Of a stretch of DNA of 64,000 nucleotides, positions 23,754 to 33,519 are shown piece by piece. How positions within the stretch are numbered: position 1 is the first letter of the stretch; each line of letters starts with the position of its first letter. Source of the stretch: an uncultured Lachnospiraceae bacterium (GTDB lineage: Bacteria > Bacillota > Clostridia > Lachnospirales > Lachnospiraceae); the NCBI GenBank assembly GCA_947382625.1, contig CANDAG010000005.1, positions 1 through 64,000 of the forward strand, read 5' to 3'. The notes under the pieces were generated by a model. The model did no database searches and had not been told where the DNA came from. It saw nothing but the letters and a program-made list of their open reading frames with translations. Made by a program: the position numbers and the translations under genes.

Positions 23754-24305
23754 ATGAAAACTTTGATATTTAATGGTTCCCCAAGAGTAAATGGTGATAC
23801 AAGCAGCCTCATTAAGATAATTACTGAAAAAATTGCAGGTGAGTATAAAATTGTAGATGCCTATAGGTGCAATATTTCACCTTGTCTTGACTGCCGGTAT
23901 TGTTGGAAGAACCATGGCTGCTCAATAAATGATGAGATGCAAAATGTATATGAATACATACAAGAATGTAATAATATTTTAATTGCTTCACCACTCTATT
24001 TTTCGGAGTTGACCGGAAAATTATTAGATGTTGGAAGCAGGCTCCAAACATATTTTTGTGCCAGATTTTTCCGGAAAGAAGAACCTGTCGCGAAATCTAA
24101 GAAAGGCGCAGTCCTATTGGTCGGGGGTGGTGATGGTCATATAGATACGGCCTATCATACAGCGTGTACGCTTTTGCATCATATGAACTGTTATAATATT
24201 CATGAAGTGATATATAGCCATAACACCAATGAAAGACCTGCGGTTGACGACAATAATATGCTTATGGGAATAAATAGTATTATAAATTTTTTTACAGATA
24301 ACTGA
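23754..24305 (+). CDS. NADPH-dependent FMN reductase-like (flavodoxin family) protein
   Basis: A 183-residue protein started at ATG 23754 behind AGGAG. The first strand and FMN-phosphate loop are LIFNGSPRVNGDTSSLIKII. A cysteine-rich segment CNISPCLDCRYCWKNHGCSI near residues 40-58 and SPLYFSELTGKLLDVGSRLQ are typical of the iron-sulfur flavoprotein-like branch of the flavodoxin_2/FMN_red superfamily. It probably reduces quinones or other small acceptors with NAD(P)H; no partner gene is adjacent. Confidence 0.88.
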   Translation: MKTLIFNGSPRVNGDTSSLIKIITEKIAGEYKIVDAYRCNISPCLDCRYCWKNHGCSINDEMQNVYEYIQECNNILIASPLYFSELTGKLLDVGSRLQTYFCARFFRKEEPVAKSKKGAVLLVGGGDGHIDTAYHTACTLLHHMNCYNIHEVIYSHNTNERPAVDDNNMLMGINSIINFFTDN

Positions 24306-24505
24306 TAAACCAGACTTTAGATTGGTAGAGCAGACAGGCACATTTTTCCGAAAAAGGAGATGTTTATTTACAACATCAAAGCAGAAAGGGGATATAAAAA
24401 TTGAATACTGTTATTTTGGGCAGCGATCATCTTAACAGAAAATCAGCTCCCTTTTTTTATTTTCAATAATTATTAACGCATCACAGAAACGAAAAGGTAT
24501 CAAAA

Positions 24506-24622
24506 GTGGTTGAAAACAAAGTTGGAGTAAGCAAAGACTTAGAAGAAGCATTACAGGCGTTGGAACAGGCAAAACAGCGTGTAGCCAACGAGAAGAAAAA
24601 ACAGGAAGAAGAATTGAAGTGA
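24506..24622 (+). CDS. Short coiled-coil ORF or gene remnant
   Basis: A GTG-started frame of 38 residues (VGVSKDLEEALQALEQAKQR, then VANEKKKQEEELK) with an AAGG site upstream. It looks like the helical tail of a larger protein. I do not recognise it. The rest of 24306-24697 shows no gene. Confidence 0.3.
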   Translation: MVENKVGVSKDLEEALQALEQAKQRVANEKKKQEEELK

Positions 24623-24697
24623 AAAATTTCACAAAAATTCAGTTTTCAAAAGGTATTGTCCGATATATAATAAAAGTGACGAAAGAAGGTAATATTT

Positions 24698-25202
24698 TTG
24701 AACACAACGGAACAAATACATCAACAGGATTTAGAGCGTTTGAAATCACTCCGATATATGGACGATGATTTTATGACCGTCTGAGGAGCAGGCGAAAAGA
24801 AATCAGCCGATATACCCAGTAGAAAGATATGTCACTATCGGGGAAAATAAGGTATTGTTTGGTGACGGTTCGCATATCATATATGTTAATGGAAAATACA
24901 GGGGCAATGATGAAATCGGAAAGCTAATGCACGATTTTTCATGCACTAATCCCGATGATATGAATTATGAAGCACTTGCTCAAAGAGCACGATACTTTAA
25001 GCAAGACGCGAAAGGAGTTGCTACTATGTGTAAAATTATGGAAGATATGAGGAATGAAGCGGCATTAAACAACGCCAGGGAAACCGCAGAAAGATTGATA
25101 AAAAAGGGGAAAATGACACTTGAAGAAATTGCAGAGTGTGTTCCGCTATTATCACTTGATGAACTAAGAGAAATTGAAATGAGAGTTATGCAGTTGGCAT
25201 AA
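24698..25202 (+). pseudogene. PD-(D/E)XK nuclease family transposase (Rpn-like), core deleted
   Basis: A TTG at 24698 starts the typical N-terminus (MNTTEQIHQQDLERLKSLR, then MDDDFMTV) and stops at TGA 24784. In the next frame PIYPVERYVTIGENKVLFGD and the C-terminal part (DDMNYEALAQRARYFKQDAK, EDMRNEAAL) continue to 25202. The roughly 90-100 residues between, which carry the nuclease catalytic strands, are missing. The C-terminal piece from 24855 could still be translated but cannot be active. Full-length proteins have about 270-300 residues. Confidence 0.85.
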
Positions 25203-25241
25203 TCAATCATATCAATCAAAATTTAATACAATAACAACGTT

Positions 25242-25281
25242 AGTGCATATAGAAACTGAAATCTATATGCACTATTTTTTT
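25242..25281 (+). terminator. Terminator after the Rpn-like pseudogene
   Basis: AGTGCATATAG and CTATATGCACT form a perfect 11-bp stem around a 10-base loop, followed by ATTTTTTTG. The stem overlaps the stop codon of the convergent thioesterase. Confidence 0.9.
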
Positions 25282-25691
25282 GCCATAAAGGAGGAACAGC
25301 ATTCTATAAGCGCATTATAAAAAAGAGGATATTCCTTATGGAGCCTTATGGGAATCCTCTGACTGTTCAGGAAGCAATGCTCTGAGCAGGCTTCACATAC
25401 CGTATCGCCTTTTTCATTTTTCATAATATACTTCAGCTTTAATTTCACTCCCTTAAACTCTCTGACCACTACTTCTATACTAACTGTATCCCCGAATGTT
25501 GTGGGTTGCATATATTTACACTCAACCGCAACCACAGGAGAAACAATACCCTCTTCTTCCAGTTTTACATAACTCCATCCGATTTGTGACAAAAAATCAA
25601 TTCTGGCTTCTTCCATCCAACGGATGTAATTTGAGTGATGCGTAATCCCCATTTTGTCTGTTTCATAATATTGTACAATATGCTGATACAT
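25272..25691 (-). CDS. Acyl-CoA thioesterase, 4HBT/YbgC type
   Basis: A 139-residue hot-dog-fold protein started at ATG 25691 (MYQHIVQYYETDKMGITHHS) behind AGGTGG. The catalytic-type motif YYETDKMGITHHSNYIRWME near residue 8 has the aspartate of the 4-hydroxybenzoyl-CoA thioesterase family, followed by EARIDFLSQIGWSY. It should hydrolyse short or medium acyl-CoA esters. It follows 62 bases after the truncated LysR gene. The final residues overlap the convergent terminator. Confidence 0.92.
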   Translation of the reverse strand: MYQHIVQYYETDKMGITHHSNYIRWMEEARIDFLSQIGWSYVKLEEEGIVSPVVAVECKYMQPTTFGDTVSIEVVVREFKGVKLKLKYIMKNEKGDTVCEACSEHCFLNSQRIPIRLHKEYPLFYNALIECCSSFMAKK

Positions 25692-25753
25692 TTGCCACCT
25701 CGCACACATTTTTAATCTGCCCACGGTCTGGGTGATCGATTTTTCTCTATTAA

Positions 25754-26467
25754 TTACAGCTTGAACATATCCTGCAGAATATCTGCAAACTCCTCTGATA
25801 TCCTTTTCGTATTTTCTTTTTTCCAAAATGCACAATAATTTCGCCGGATCGGCTCATCCCCCCGATACAGCGGAATCCTCACGATATTTGTTCCAAGGCT
25901 TCCCTCTATGGGTGTTCCCCCGCTGGGCATAAACCCTTTGCCACTGAGCACAAGCATCCTTGCTTCTTCCATATTATCGGCAAACAGCTTTTCTCCCTGC
26001 AATCCCACAATCTGTCTGTAATATTCCGCCTCATTTTCTTTTTCCGCTTCCGATGAAACAAGGATGCAGGGTATATTTTTCAGTTCCTGCACCGTAACCT
26101 TATCCAGAGAGGACAACGGATTTCTTCCTGCAATCTCTATATGTGTCACAGAAGATGTCAGGAGTATATTCATAAATTCATCTGAAAACGCCCTTCTCTG
26201 GTCATTAAATGCCAGATCTATTTCATGATCAAGCATCATATGGTACAGTTCATCATGGTTTCCATAAAAGACCTCCACCGGAATATCCGGATACCTGCCA
26301 GCAAACTCCTCCAATGCAAGATGGAACTCCTGTCCGCTGTAGCAGCGCAAAAACCCCACCTTCAGGCATTCCTGCTCCCCACCTGCAAGTCTGCCGGCCT
26401 CTCTCACGATCTGTTCATAATCGGCAATCAGTACAAGGCTTTTTTTATAGAAAAATTCTCCTGCCAT
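25754..26467 (-). pseudogene. LysR-type effector domain without its DNA-binding domain
   Basis: The 237 residues from ATG 26467 begin inside a LysR protein (AGEFFYKKSLVLIADYEQIV), the segment just after the winged helix. The effector domain follows (LKVGFLRCYSGQEFHLALEE, EIDLAFNDQRR). The first 60-70 residues with the helix-turn-helix are absent, and no matching sequence is found upstream up to the glycosidase stop at 26549. As it stands it cannot bind DNA. A small promoter-like pair (TTGCAT, 17 bases, TATGAT) lies just upstream. Confidence 0.8.
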
Positions 26468-26548
26468 TCACCCCTGCTTTAAATGCCCGTTTCCATCGCT
26501 TCAAAATTATCATATATTTATGCCGGCAGATATGCAATATATTTTTTA

Positions 26549-28504
26549 TCAAACCCTGCACTCAGATCCGGGGGCTTCCGCTATGTATTTTAATGCAAAA
26601 TAGAGCCCCCAATCCTGATCATTCGCCCAGGAATCATAAAAGTGAGCCTGCTTCCCATTCACACTCATTGGATATACCATAGCACAGGATGCACTGCCGT
26701 CTTCCCTGATCAGGCTCAAAACAGCCCGCAAAGTTTTCTCTGCCTTCTGTTTATACCCCTCTGCATCCACTACTCCCTGGGCTAATGCATAGGCACAGCC
26801 CGAAAGCGCACTCCAATAATGCGGATAGGTATCTCCCAGGCATCTTCTCTTTCCGAACCAATATCCATCCCAATGCCGGATTGCCACCTCATTCATATGG
26901 TAATCAGGCTGAAATCCCTGAAACAGATCAAGTACCTGCAGCTGCTCCTCTGCTCCCTTTTTGAACTTCTCTTTTTTTGTCAGATAATACAGCTCACACA
27001 TATAAATTGCCGCCGGTGCGACAATACTCTGCTCATAGTCAACCTCATGGGCCGGATAATTCTTTCCGCAGGATAAAATAAAATTCCCATGTCCCTCATA
27101 AAATTCTAACAAAGCCTCTGCCTGATGCATTCTTCCCGCCTTGCGGAAAATCTGTACGGACTCATACATTGGCATCCCGATCGCATAAAAATGACTCCCA
27201 CCCTCATGATAAAAAAACTCCACGCTTTTATAAAATCGGTCTAAGAAAATTTTTTCCTTCTTAAGCCGGAATAACTCCAGAAAAAAGCGGCTGATCCAGG
27301 GATAATTATACAGCCGGATATAGTCTCTGCATCTGGGTGCATCATTGAACACCTCTCCGGTATCCTCATCAAAAAGCTGGCGCAGAACATATTCCAGATA
27401 GCAGTCAAGACTTTTTTCCAATTCTGCATCCGGACACTTCTGTAAATAATGCGCTATCAATACACCCATACCAACTCGTTCCCTGCCCCCGTTATGGTCA
27501 TTTAAATGCCCATAATACTGTTGCTTTTCTTCATTGTCATAAATCAGGTAAGCTCCCTTTAGATAGCCCTCGCTCTCACATTGCTGGCGCTCTGCAATAA
27601 AATGGCATCTCTTTTTTGCCAGTTCCCAAAGCGGCGGCATTACAAGGAAGGATAGGGAGGTTTCCTTATCTCCCTGACAGATATTATAAATATATTCCCC
27701 TGTTTTTTCCGGTGTCCTGCTAAGAGATATGTGATCCCCCGTTTGTTCGTATTCTGTCTCCTCCCCATTCAGCCAAACTGCAACTTTATGATTCCCGTCT
27801 CCTTGATCTACACTTGCAGTAAATGAAATTTCTTCCCCTGCAAATAATACATGTGCTGATGCCTCTGCAAAAATATAATCCTTCATTGATCGTAGTCTGC
27901 TCTTAAAATCTTCCTTATTGTGAAACCAGAATAATTCCCATTCCAGGATATAGGATTCCCCTGGACGCAAATGGAGGTTTTCAGGATGCAGTATAAAGTC
28001 TCCACGCTGGTTACTCAGCTCTTCTTCTTTTCCGGCAGTGTATTCCATTCTCTCCACACTGTACCCCTGCAATTTCCCCTTACGCAATACCATACCCAAA
28101 TGCGGTGCTTCCCCGCCCATCCGTACAGCCATAATATAGCTGCTGCTCTTACCACACCAGATATGGGTATTACAGCACTTTGTCAGACAAATCCCCGCCT
28201 CTGTGTAATAATCGGGCAGAGGCACATAAACCCCTACACCAGTGTTCATTGTATAAATATCAAAATCCGTTTCATTATGAAAAACATAAGTTTCTTTCAG
28301 CGTATTTGCATTTGTATTTTCTCTTTGGACCGCCACATGAATATCATATGCACATTTTACTTCTCCCCATACCTTCCCTGCTTTTACCCAGTTCATTTCA
28401 TAAGCATCCCGGGAGTTCCTTATGCCGATCATTGCATTTTTCTCATCCGTCTCGATCAAAAATGCGTCTGTTGCTCCTTGAATTTGATCATATATAACCT
28501 TCAT
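26549..28504 (-). CDS. Six-hairpin glycosidase-like protein of an ABC sugar operon
   Basis: A 651-residue cytoplasmic protein without signal peptide. The first 230 residues are beta-rich (GVGVYVPLPDYYTEAGICLT), then comes a short beta domain (around 230-310) and an (alpha/alpha)6 barrel (residues 320-640) with repeated aromatic helix ends (YNYPWISRFFLELFRL, HWDGYWFGKRRCLGDTYPHYW). The fold recalls GH154-like, GH88/GH105-like or polysaccharide-lyase families, but I cannot pick the family. It is the last gene of the operon after two permeases and a binding protein, so it probably works on the imported oligosaccharide. Confidence 0.7.
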   Translation of the reverse strand: MKVIYDQIQGATDAFLIETDEKNAMIGIRNSRDAYEMNWVKAGKVWGEVKCAYDIHVAVQRENTNANTLKETYVFHNETDFDIYTMNTGVGVYVPLPDYYTEAGICLTKCCNTHIWCGKSSSYIMAVRMGGEAPHLGMVLRKGKLQGYSVERMEYTAGKEEELSNQRGDFILHPENLHLRPGESYILEWELFWFHNKEDFKSRLRSMKDYIFAEASAHVLFAGEEISFTASVDQGDGNHKVAVWLNGEETEYEQTGDHISLSRTPEKTGEYIYNICQGDKETSLSFLVMPPLWELAKKRCHFIAERQQCESEGYLKGAYLIYDNEEKQQYYGHLNDHNGGRERVGMGVLIAHYLQKCPDAELEKSLDCYLEYVLRQLFDEDTGEVFNDAPRCRDYIRLYNYPWISRFFLELFRLKKEKIFLDRFYKSVEFFYHEGGSHFYAIGMPMYESVQIFRKAGRMHQAEALLEFYEGHGNFILSCGKNYPAHEVDYEQSIVAPAAIYMCELYYLTKKEKFKKGAEEQLQVLDLFQGFQPDYHMNEVAIRHWDGYWFGKRRCLGDTYPHYWSALSGCAYALAQGVVDAEGYKQKAEKTLRAVLSLIREDGSASCAMVYPMSVNGKQAHFYDSWANDQDWGLYFALKYIAEAPGSECRV

Positions 28505-28534
28505 AGCATTACCTTTCTTACGCCTGCAGATCCG

Positions 28535-29368
28535 TCAGCCTTTTACAGCCCCGGCCACTACACCTTCAATGATCTGCTTCTGCATGATCAGATAAAAAAT
28601 AACCAGCGGAAGCGTCGCCATTACCAGCATCGGAAAAAAAGAAGTCCAGTCTGTAGAAAACGGTCCCACATTCCTGTATACCTGCTGCAATAAAACCTGT
28701 TTTTCTGATGACTGCAAAAGAAGCAATGGTGTCATGAAATCATTCCAAATTGTCAGCGTATCCAGTATGGCAACGGTAGCGAGGATCGGCTTCAATAATG
28801 GAAAAATAATTCTCCAATAGCACTGAAATGTACCGCTTCCGTCAATAAATGCTGCTTCTTCCAATTCTACCGGAACTGTATTGATAAATCCCCGGATCAG
28901 AAATATAGAAAGCGGAAGATTAATACAGAATACGTCAACCAAAATTACCGCAAAATGCGTATTCATGATATGAACCGCTGCCAGCATTTTATATAATGGT
29001 ATGATTGAAATCTGGAAGGGAATGATCAGTCCGACCATAAACACTCCGCTCATGATCTTAAATACCTTTTGCTTGCTTCTGGCAATCACATAAGCAGACA
29101 TGGATGAAAAAACAAGCAGCAGAACAACTGATGCGGCAGCTATGATCAGATTATTTCTGAAGGACTGTAAATAATTCATTGCTGCGATCGCCTTGCTGTA
29201 ATTGTCAAATGTAAACCTGACCGGCAGTCCAAGCGGACTTGCAGCTGCTTCTGCCGGAGATTTAAAGGTTGTTACCAGCAAATAGTAAATCGGTATGATC
29301 ATTATCAAAAAAACACAAGCCAGAAAAACCCCATACCCTGTCTTTCCTAATACCTTTTTTATACTCAT
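28535..29368 (-). CDS. Carbohydrate ABC transporter permease (MalG type)
   Basis: A 277-residue inner permease started at ATG 29368 behind GGAGG; the 7-residue longer start would use the ribosome site as codons. Six membrane helices; the EAA loop is EEAAFIDGSGTFQCYWRIIF near residue 190, which docks the ATPase. The start overlaps the end of the upstream permease (ATGA). No ATPase gene is present, so a shared MsmX-type ATPase encoded elsewhere probably powers it. Confidence 0.94.
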   Translation of the reverse strand: MSIKKVLGKTGYGVFLACVFLIMIIPIYYLLVTTFKSPAEAAASPLGLPVRFTFDNYSKAIAAMNYLQSFRNNLIIAAASVVLLLVFSSMSAYVIARSKQKVFKIMSGVFMVGLIIPFQISIIPLYKMLAAVHIMNTHFAVILVDVFCINLPLSIFLIRGFINTVPVELEEAAFIDGSGTFQCYWRIIFPLLKPILATVAILDTLTIWNDFMTPLLLLQSSEKQVLLQQVYRNVGPFSTDWTSFFPMLVMATLPLVIFYLIMQKQIIEGVVAGAVKG

Positions 29369-30249
29369 GACTGGATCGCCTCCTCCCATTTATTGAAAAA
29401 GTAAGTAAGTGTCTGTGAGAATATAAAAACCACAATAAAGAAGATAACTGCAAAAGCACATGCATATGCTGTACGCCCGCTGTTGAATCCTTCCCTGATC
29501 AGCGTGGTCATGATAGTTTCTGTCGCATATCCCGGCCCGCCCTTGGTCATGACAAAAACCGCATCAAACATTTTCATGCCGCCGATCAGGCTCATCAATA
29601 CATTAAATGACACTGCCGGATAAAGAAGCGGCAATGTAACCCTCAAAAACTTCTGGATCCCATTGGCGCCGTCAATATCAGCCGCCTCGTATAAAGCTCC
29701 ATCTATGCTCTTCAGGTTCGCCACATAAATTACCATAGACCATCCTGTCCACTGCCATACCTGGGTAATGAGTACAGAATATAAAGCAATCTTTTCATCT
29801 CCTAACCAATTTACAGGCTTGCCGCCAAAAAAAGTAATGATCATATTCAGCAAGCCCCCATCCGCCGATGTCATGATGTACTGAAACAGATACCCCACTA
29901 CCATGATGCTCAGCACAGCCGGCAGGAATGTAAGTGATTTCACAAAATTGACTACTCTTGACTTTCTGTTTAACAAAACTGCTAAAATGATCGCCAAAAC
30001 ATTCTGTACTATCGTAATCATAAAGGCATATTTAACGGAATGCTTCAATGCAGCCACTGTTTTTGCATCCGTAAAAATCTTTTGAAAATTCTGTAACCCG
30101 ACAAAACGAATCTCCGGGTTATATACCGACCAGTTCGTCAGGCTGTACATAAAGCTCATTGCTGTCGGAGCAATATATAATACAACAAAACCAATAAATG
30201 CAGGGATGATCATCAAAAAATACACCCTGGTTCTTTTTTTCCCGCCCAT
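29365..30249 (-). CDS. Carbohydrate ABC transporter permease (MalF type)
   Basis: A 294-residue permease started at ATG 30249 (MGGKKRTRVYFLMIIPAFIG) behind AAGGAGG. Six helices, with the EAA motif YEAADIDGANGIQKFLRVTL near residue 205 and the family segment GGPGYATETI near residue 255. It is the partner of the MalG-type permease 28535-29368 and follows the binding-protein gene by about 110 bases. Confidence 0.94.
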   Translation of the reverse strand: MGGKKRTRVYFLMIIPAFIGFVVLYIAPTAMSFMYSLTNWSVYNPEIRFVGLQNFQKIFTDAKTVAALKHSVKYAFMITIVQNVLAIILAVLLNRKSRVVNFVKSLTFLPAVLSIMVVGYLFQYIMTSADGGLLNMIITFFGGKPVNWLGDEKIALYSVLITQVWQWTGWSMVIYVANLKSIDGALYEAADIDGANGIQKFLRVTLPLLYPAVSFNVLMSLIGGMKMFDAVFVMTKGGPGYATETIMTTLIREGFNSGRTAYACAFAVIFFIVVFIFSQTLTYFFNKWEEAIQS

Positions 30250-30358
30250 AATATCCTCCTTCTTTAATACTGATACTGCATAGAGCGTGCCGGAAAATTC
30301 ATTTCCAGACACGCTCCAGAGCTTGAATCTTAAATGCAGCATCCTTTACAGACTTATG

Positions 30359-31696
30359 CTATTTCATTGCATCGATCAGGTTAAGGTTTGTAGTATCTGC
30401 TTCCGCAAGCGCTTCCTGAACAGTTCTGCTGCCCGAAAGCACCTCCTGTAATGATTTCCCATACGCCTCGACAACTGACTGTCCGTTTGTCCATGCGGCA
30501 GTCCAGGGTGCATATACGTTACCTGCCTTAAATGCTTCATCGCAATCTGCATAGATATCTCCAAGATCGATCTCCACACCTTCCACGAACGAGCTTCCTG
30601 CATTATCCGCTACCAATGCCTGCTGTGCCTCTGCTGTACTCGTTACTTCCAGGACCTGTAAAGCCTCCTCAATATGTTTGGATTTTGCATTGATCGCCCA
30701 TGCGGAACCCGGTCCGCCAACCAGCCAGCCCGGCTTATCTGCATTTGTACCCGGAATCGGGAACATTCCAATTTCAATATCAGGATTTTTCTCAAGAATT
30801 GTCTCTACTGCCCAGGGGCCGCATTCCCACATGGCTGCCTTTTCCGTAGCAAACTCATCCAATGCCTGATCATAGCTCAGACCCAGCATCTCCGGCTGCA
30901 GGCATCCTTCCTCTATAATCTTGTACCATTCCTCTACTGCCGGAAGCCATGCTTCTTCCAGCTTTCCTTCACCGGTATTAAATTTCTCATCAAACGCCAG
31001 ATTCGCACTGTCAGAATAGAACATATTGTTTGCAAGAGCTATGCTCTGCTTCATCATCGGCTCATAAGACTGTGCGCCCATTGTCTGCGCCTTGATCCCT
31101 TTTGCCTCCAGTGTTTTGTGGATCTCTATAAATTCATCCCATGTTTTCGGTACAGATATCCCATTTTCTTCAAAAATGCGCTTGTTATAATAAATTCCTT
31201 CAAACCATGACTGTAACGGTATTGCATAAACTTTTCCGTCCACAGTGTAGGCCTGAAGACCGGAATCTGCATACTTGCCAATAAATTCCTGATCGCTGAT
31301 ATCAAGCAGGTATCCTGCCCTGGCAAGAAGCTTTGTCTGACCCCCGCCTTCGATAATATCCGGTCCCTCGCCGGCCTGAAGCTGTGAATTTAATACGTTA
31401 TCAAAGTTATCATTTGATACGAACTCAAATTCGATCTCAATTCCGGGTAACTGATCCGCCAGATATTGCAGATACGTTGCTCTCGTGGATTCTGCATTAT
31501 AAGCCATCATTCTGAGCTTTACCACCTCGCCGCTTTCTGTATCTGTAGCCCCCGCATCGGCATCCGTTGTATCTGACACATCCGCCGTCCCTGCCGTATC
31601 TGATGCTCCGGCATTGCTTCCCTCATTGCCACATCCTGCAAGACTGCCTGCAATTACTGTCAGGCTCAATAATAATGCAAGTAATTTCCTTTTCAT
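30359..31696 (-). CDS. Sugar-binding lipoprotein (extracellular solute-binding family 1)
   Basis: A 445-residue lipoprotein. Signal: MKRKLLALLLSLTVIAGSLA followed by GC, with lipid attachment at the cysteine. A low-complexity Asp/Thr/Ala linker (residues 30-58) separates the lipid anchor from the binding domain (KLRMMAYNAESTRATYLQYL, then a family-1 core with EGIYYNKRIFEENGISVPKT and TWDEFIEIHKTLEAKG). First gene of the operon with two permeases and the glycosidase. Ligand unknown; likely an oligosaccharide released by external enzymes. Confidence 0.94.
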   Translation of the reverse strand: MKRKLLALLLSLTVIAGSLAGCGNEGSNAGASDTAGTADVSDTTDADAGATDTESGEVVKLRMMAYNAESTRATYLQYLADQLPGIEIEFEFVSNDNFDNVLNSQLQAGEGPDIIEGGGQTKLLARAGYLLDISDQEFIGKYADSGLQAYTVDGKVYAIPLQSWFEGIYYNKRIFEENGISVPKTWDEFIEIHKTLEAKGIKAQTMGAQSYEPMMKQSIALANNMFYSDSANLAFDEKFNTGEGKLEEAWLPAVEEWYKIIEEGCLQPEMLGLSYDQALDEFATEKAAMWECGPWAVETILEKNPDIEIGMFPIPGTNADKPGWLVGGPGSAWAINAKSKHIEEALQVLEVTSTAEAQQALVADNAGSSFVEGVEIDLGDIYADCDEAFKAGNVYAPWTAAWTNGQSVVEAYGKSLQEVLSGSRTVQEALAEADTTNLNLIDAMK

Positions 31697-31793
31697 TGCT
31701 TTCCTCCGTTTCTTTCTTTGGTTGCGTTTATCTTATGTCATGATTATATAAAAAAACGCAATCCTCTTAAATCAACAATATTATGACGTTATA

Positions 31794-31836
31794 TAAAAAA
31801 ATTACTGTATCCCACACCTTTGGGAATACAGTAATT
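31794..31836 (-). terminator. Terminator between the YesMN pair and the ABC operon
   Basis: On the minus strand AATTACTGTATTCCCAA and TGGGATACAGTAATT form a long stem with one bulge, followed by seven T residues. It lies 70 bases beyond the response-regulator stop, ahead of the binding-protein gene. Confidence 0.88.
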
Positions 31837-31907
31837 TCCGTTCTGCTACTTTATTCTGTCACTTTATTACCAGTTCCTTATACCGGTATTTCCTTTGCCC
31901 TTATCCC

Positions 31908-33473
31908 TTATGTTATCCCTTTGCTTTCCCGGTATTCGTTTGGCGTCATGTTTTCATATTTTCTGAATATCTTTGAAAAGTAACTCGGATTATCATACCC
32001 TACTTTAAAGGCTATTTCATAGCTTTTCAGATCTGTTTCCTCCAACAGCTGTTTCGCATGCTGCAAACGGATGATCGTCAGATAATTCCACAGATTCATT
32101 CCTGTCTCCCGCTTGAAAAGATAGGAGAAATAATTTTTGCTGACTGCAACCTCCCTACAGATTTCCTCCAGTGAAAGGTTTCTGTCATAATTCTTTTCAA
32201 TCAGCTTAATGCTTTCTTTAACAGGTTTACTATAGGCTGCTGTCTGCGTGGGATCTCCCGCATCAGGAAGCTTTTCCAGAATATCCGCCATCCTGCATCT
32301 TAAAGCTTTTAATGACTGGATTTCTGAAATGTTTTCATAAGTCAGTGTAAGGAGTTCATTCTGTTCCTTTTCATCCTCCGGCAAATATTTTCTTACCAAT
32401 GTTGCTGTCTGATAGCAAAGGTCATATATACTCCCAAGCACGTCCGGATTTCCTTTCAAAGAGGAATCGATTGCCTCATTCAGAATCGACAGCGCATTTT
32501 CTTTGTTTCCGTTTTTGATCGCCTGCTCCAAATCTCTTATGATATCAATATTCCTGACCTTATCCAGCTCCTCTTTATTACAATTATACCCATAGCCTAA
32601 AATATTAGTATCACCCATGTAAAAGCTATATCTGCTCAGATTACAAACTTCATCATACAATGCAGGAAGCTCGTCAATGCTGCTTCCTGTAGAGCTAAAG
32701 CTGATCTTCACCCGTAAACCGGTTTCTTTGACCATGCAGGCATCAATATCCACTGCAATATCTTCCCGCCTCAGCCCTTCTGTCATATCCAGAATAACGA
32801 TCCAGCACCCTTCATCATAATCAAGTATCCGAAACTCCCGCTGAAAAGAAAGCATCAGCTTTTCCAGTATACTTGTTATGTATTTCTCATGATCCATCTG
32901 TATATTGGAGGAATTATCGTACTCTTCTATCGTAGCATTACTTAGCTGGATCATAAACACACAATATTTCTGCATTCCTGAAAATCTCTTCGACTTCAGC
33001 ACATGATTTTTCCGATACCCTGTTCTCATGTACTGATACAGATTCATCTGATCCAGTCGTTCTTCACTTCTTTGCAGTGCTTTATCCTGTTCCTTTTTTC
33101 CTCGTATTTCCTGTATGACTTTCTGCAGAACCTGTTCCAGCTCCGCTTCATCAATCGGCTTTAAGATATAATCACTGCACCCTAATTTCATTCCTTCTTT
33201 TACATAAGAAAAATCTGCATATGCGCTCATGAGAATTGTTTTGATACTATCGTCAAAGTTCCGCACTGCTTTTATAAATTCCAGACCGTCCATGCCCGGC
33301 ATACAAATATCGCTGATAATAATGTCCGGTTTCTCCTTCACCGTCTTTTCATAAGCCTCTGTACCACTTTGAGCATATCCGATCACCTGCATGCCAAGCT
33401 CTGCCCATGATATGATATTCTGCAGCATACGGATTGTAAATATCTCATCGTCAACCAACAATACCCTTACCAT
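31908..33473 (-). CDS. YesN-type response regulator with AraC output domain
   Basis: A 521-residue protein started at ATG 33473 (MVRVLLVDDEIFTIRMLQNI). The receiver domain has DD in LLVDDE, the phosphoacceptor aspartate in DIIISDICMPGMDG (about residue 55) and the lysine in YILKPIDEAE. A long linker follows, then a C-terminal pair of helix-turn-helix motifs (LEEICREVAVSKNYFSYLFK and YEIAFKVGYDNPSYFSKIFR). It is paired with the sensor kinase upstream (gap 46 bases) and lies beside the ABC operon, so it probably turns that operon on in response to an extracellular glycan signal. Confidence 0.94.
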   Translation of the reverse strand: MVRVLLVDDEIFTIRMLQNIISWAELGMQVIGYAQSGTEAYEKTVKEKPDIIISDICMPGMDGLEFIKAVRNFDDSIKTILMSAYADFSYVKEGMKLGCSDYILKPIDEAELEQVLQKVIQEIRGKKEQDKALQRSEERLDQMNLYQYMRTGYRKNHVLKSKRFSGMQKYCVFMIQLSNATIEEYDNSSNIQMDHEKYITSILEKLMLSFQREFRILDYDEGCWIVILDMTEGLRREDIAVDIDACMVKETGLRVKISFSSTGSSIDELPALYDEVCNLSRYSFYMGDTNILGYGYNCNKEELDKVRNIDIIRDLEQAIKNGNKENALSILNEAIDSSLKGNPDVLGSIYDLCYQTATLVRKYLPEDEKEQNELLTLTYENISEIQSLKALRCRMADILEKLPDAGDPTQTAAYSKPVKESIKLIEKNYDRNLSLEEICREVAVSKNYFSYLFKRETGMNLWNYLTIIRLQHAKQLLEETDLKSYEIAFKVGYDNPSYFSKIFRKYENMTPNEYRESKGIT

Positions 33474-33519
33474 TTTCCTGCTCCCGCTCCCCTTACTTAT
33501 CCCAACACAAATTGATGAT

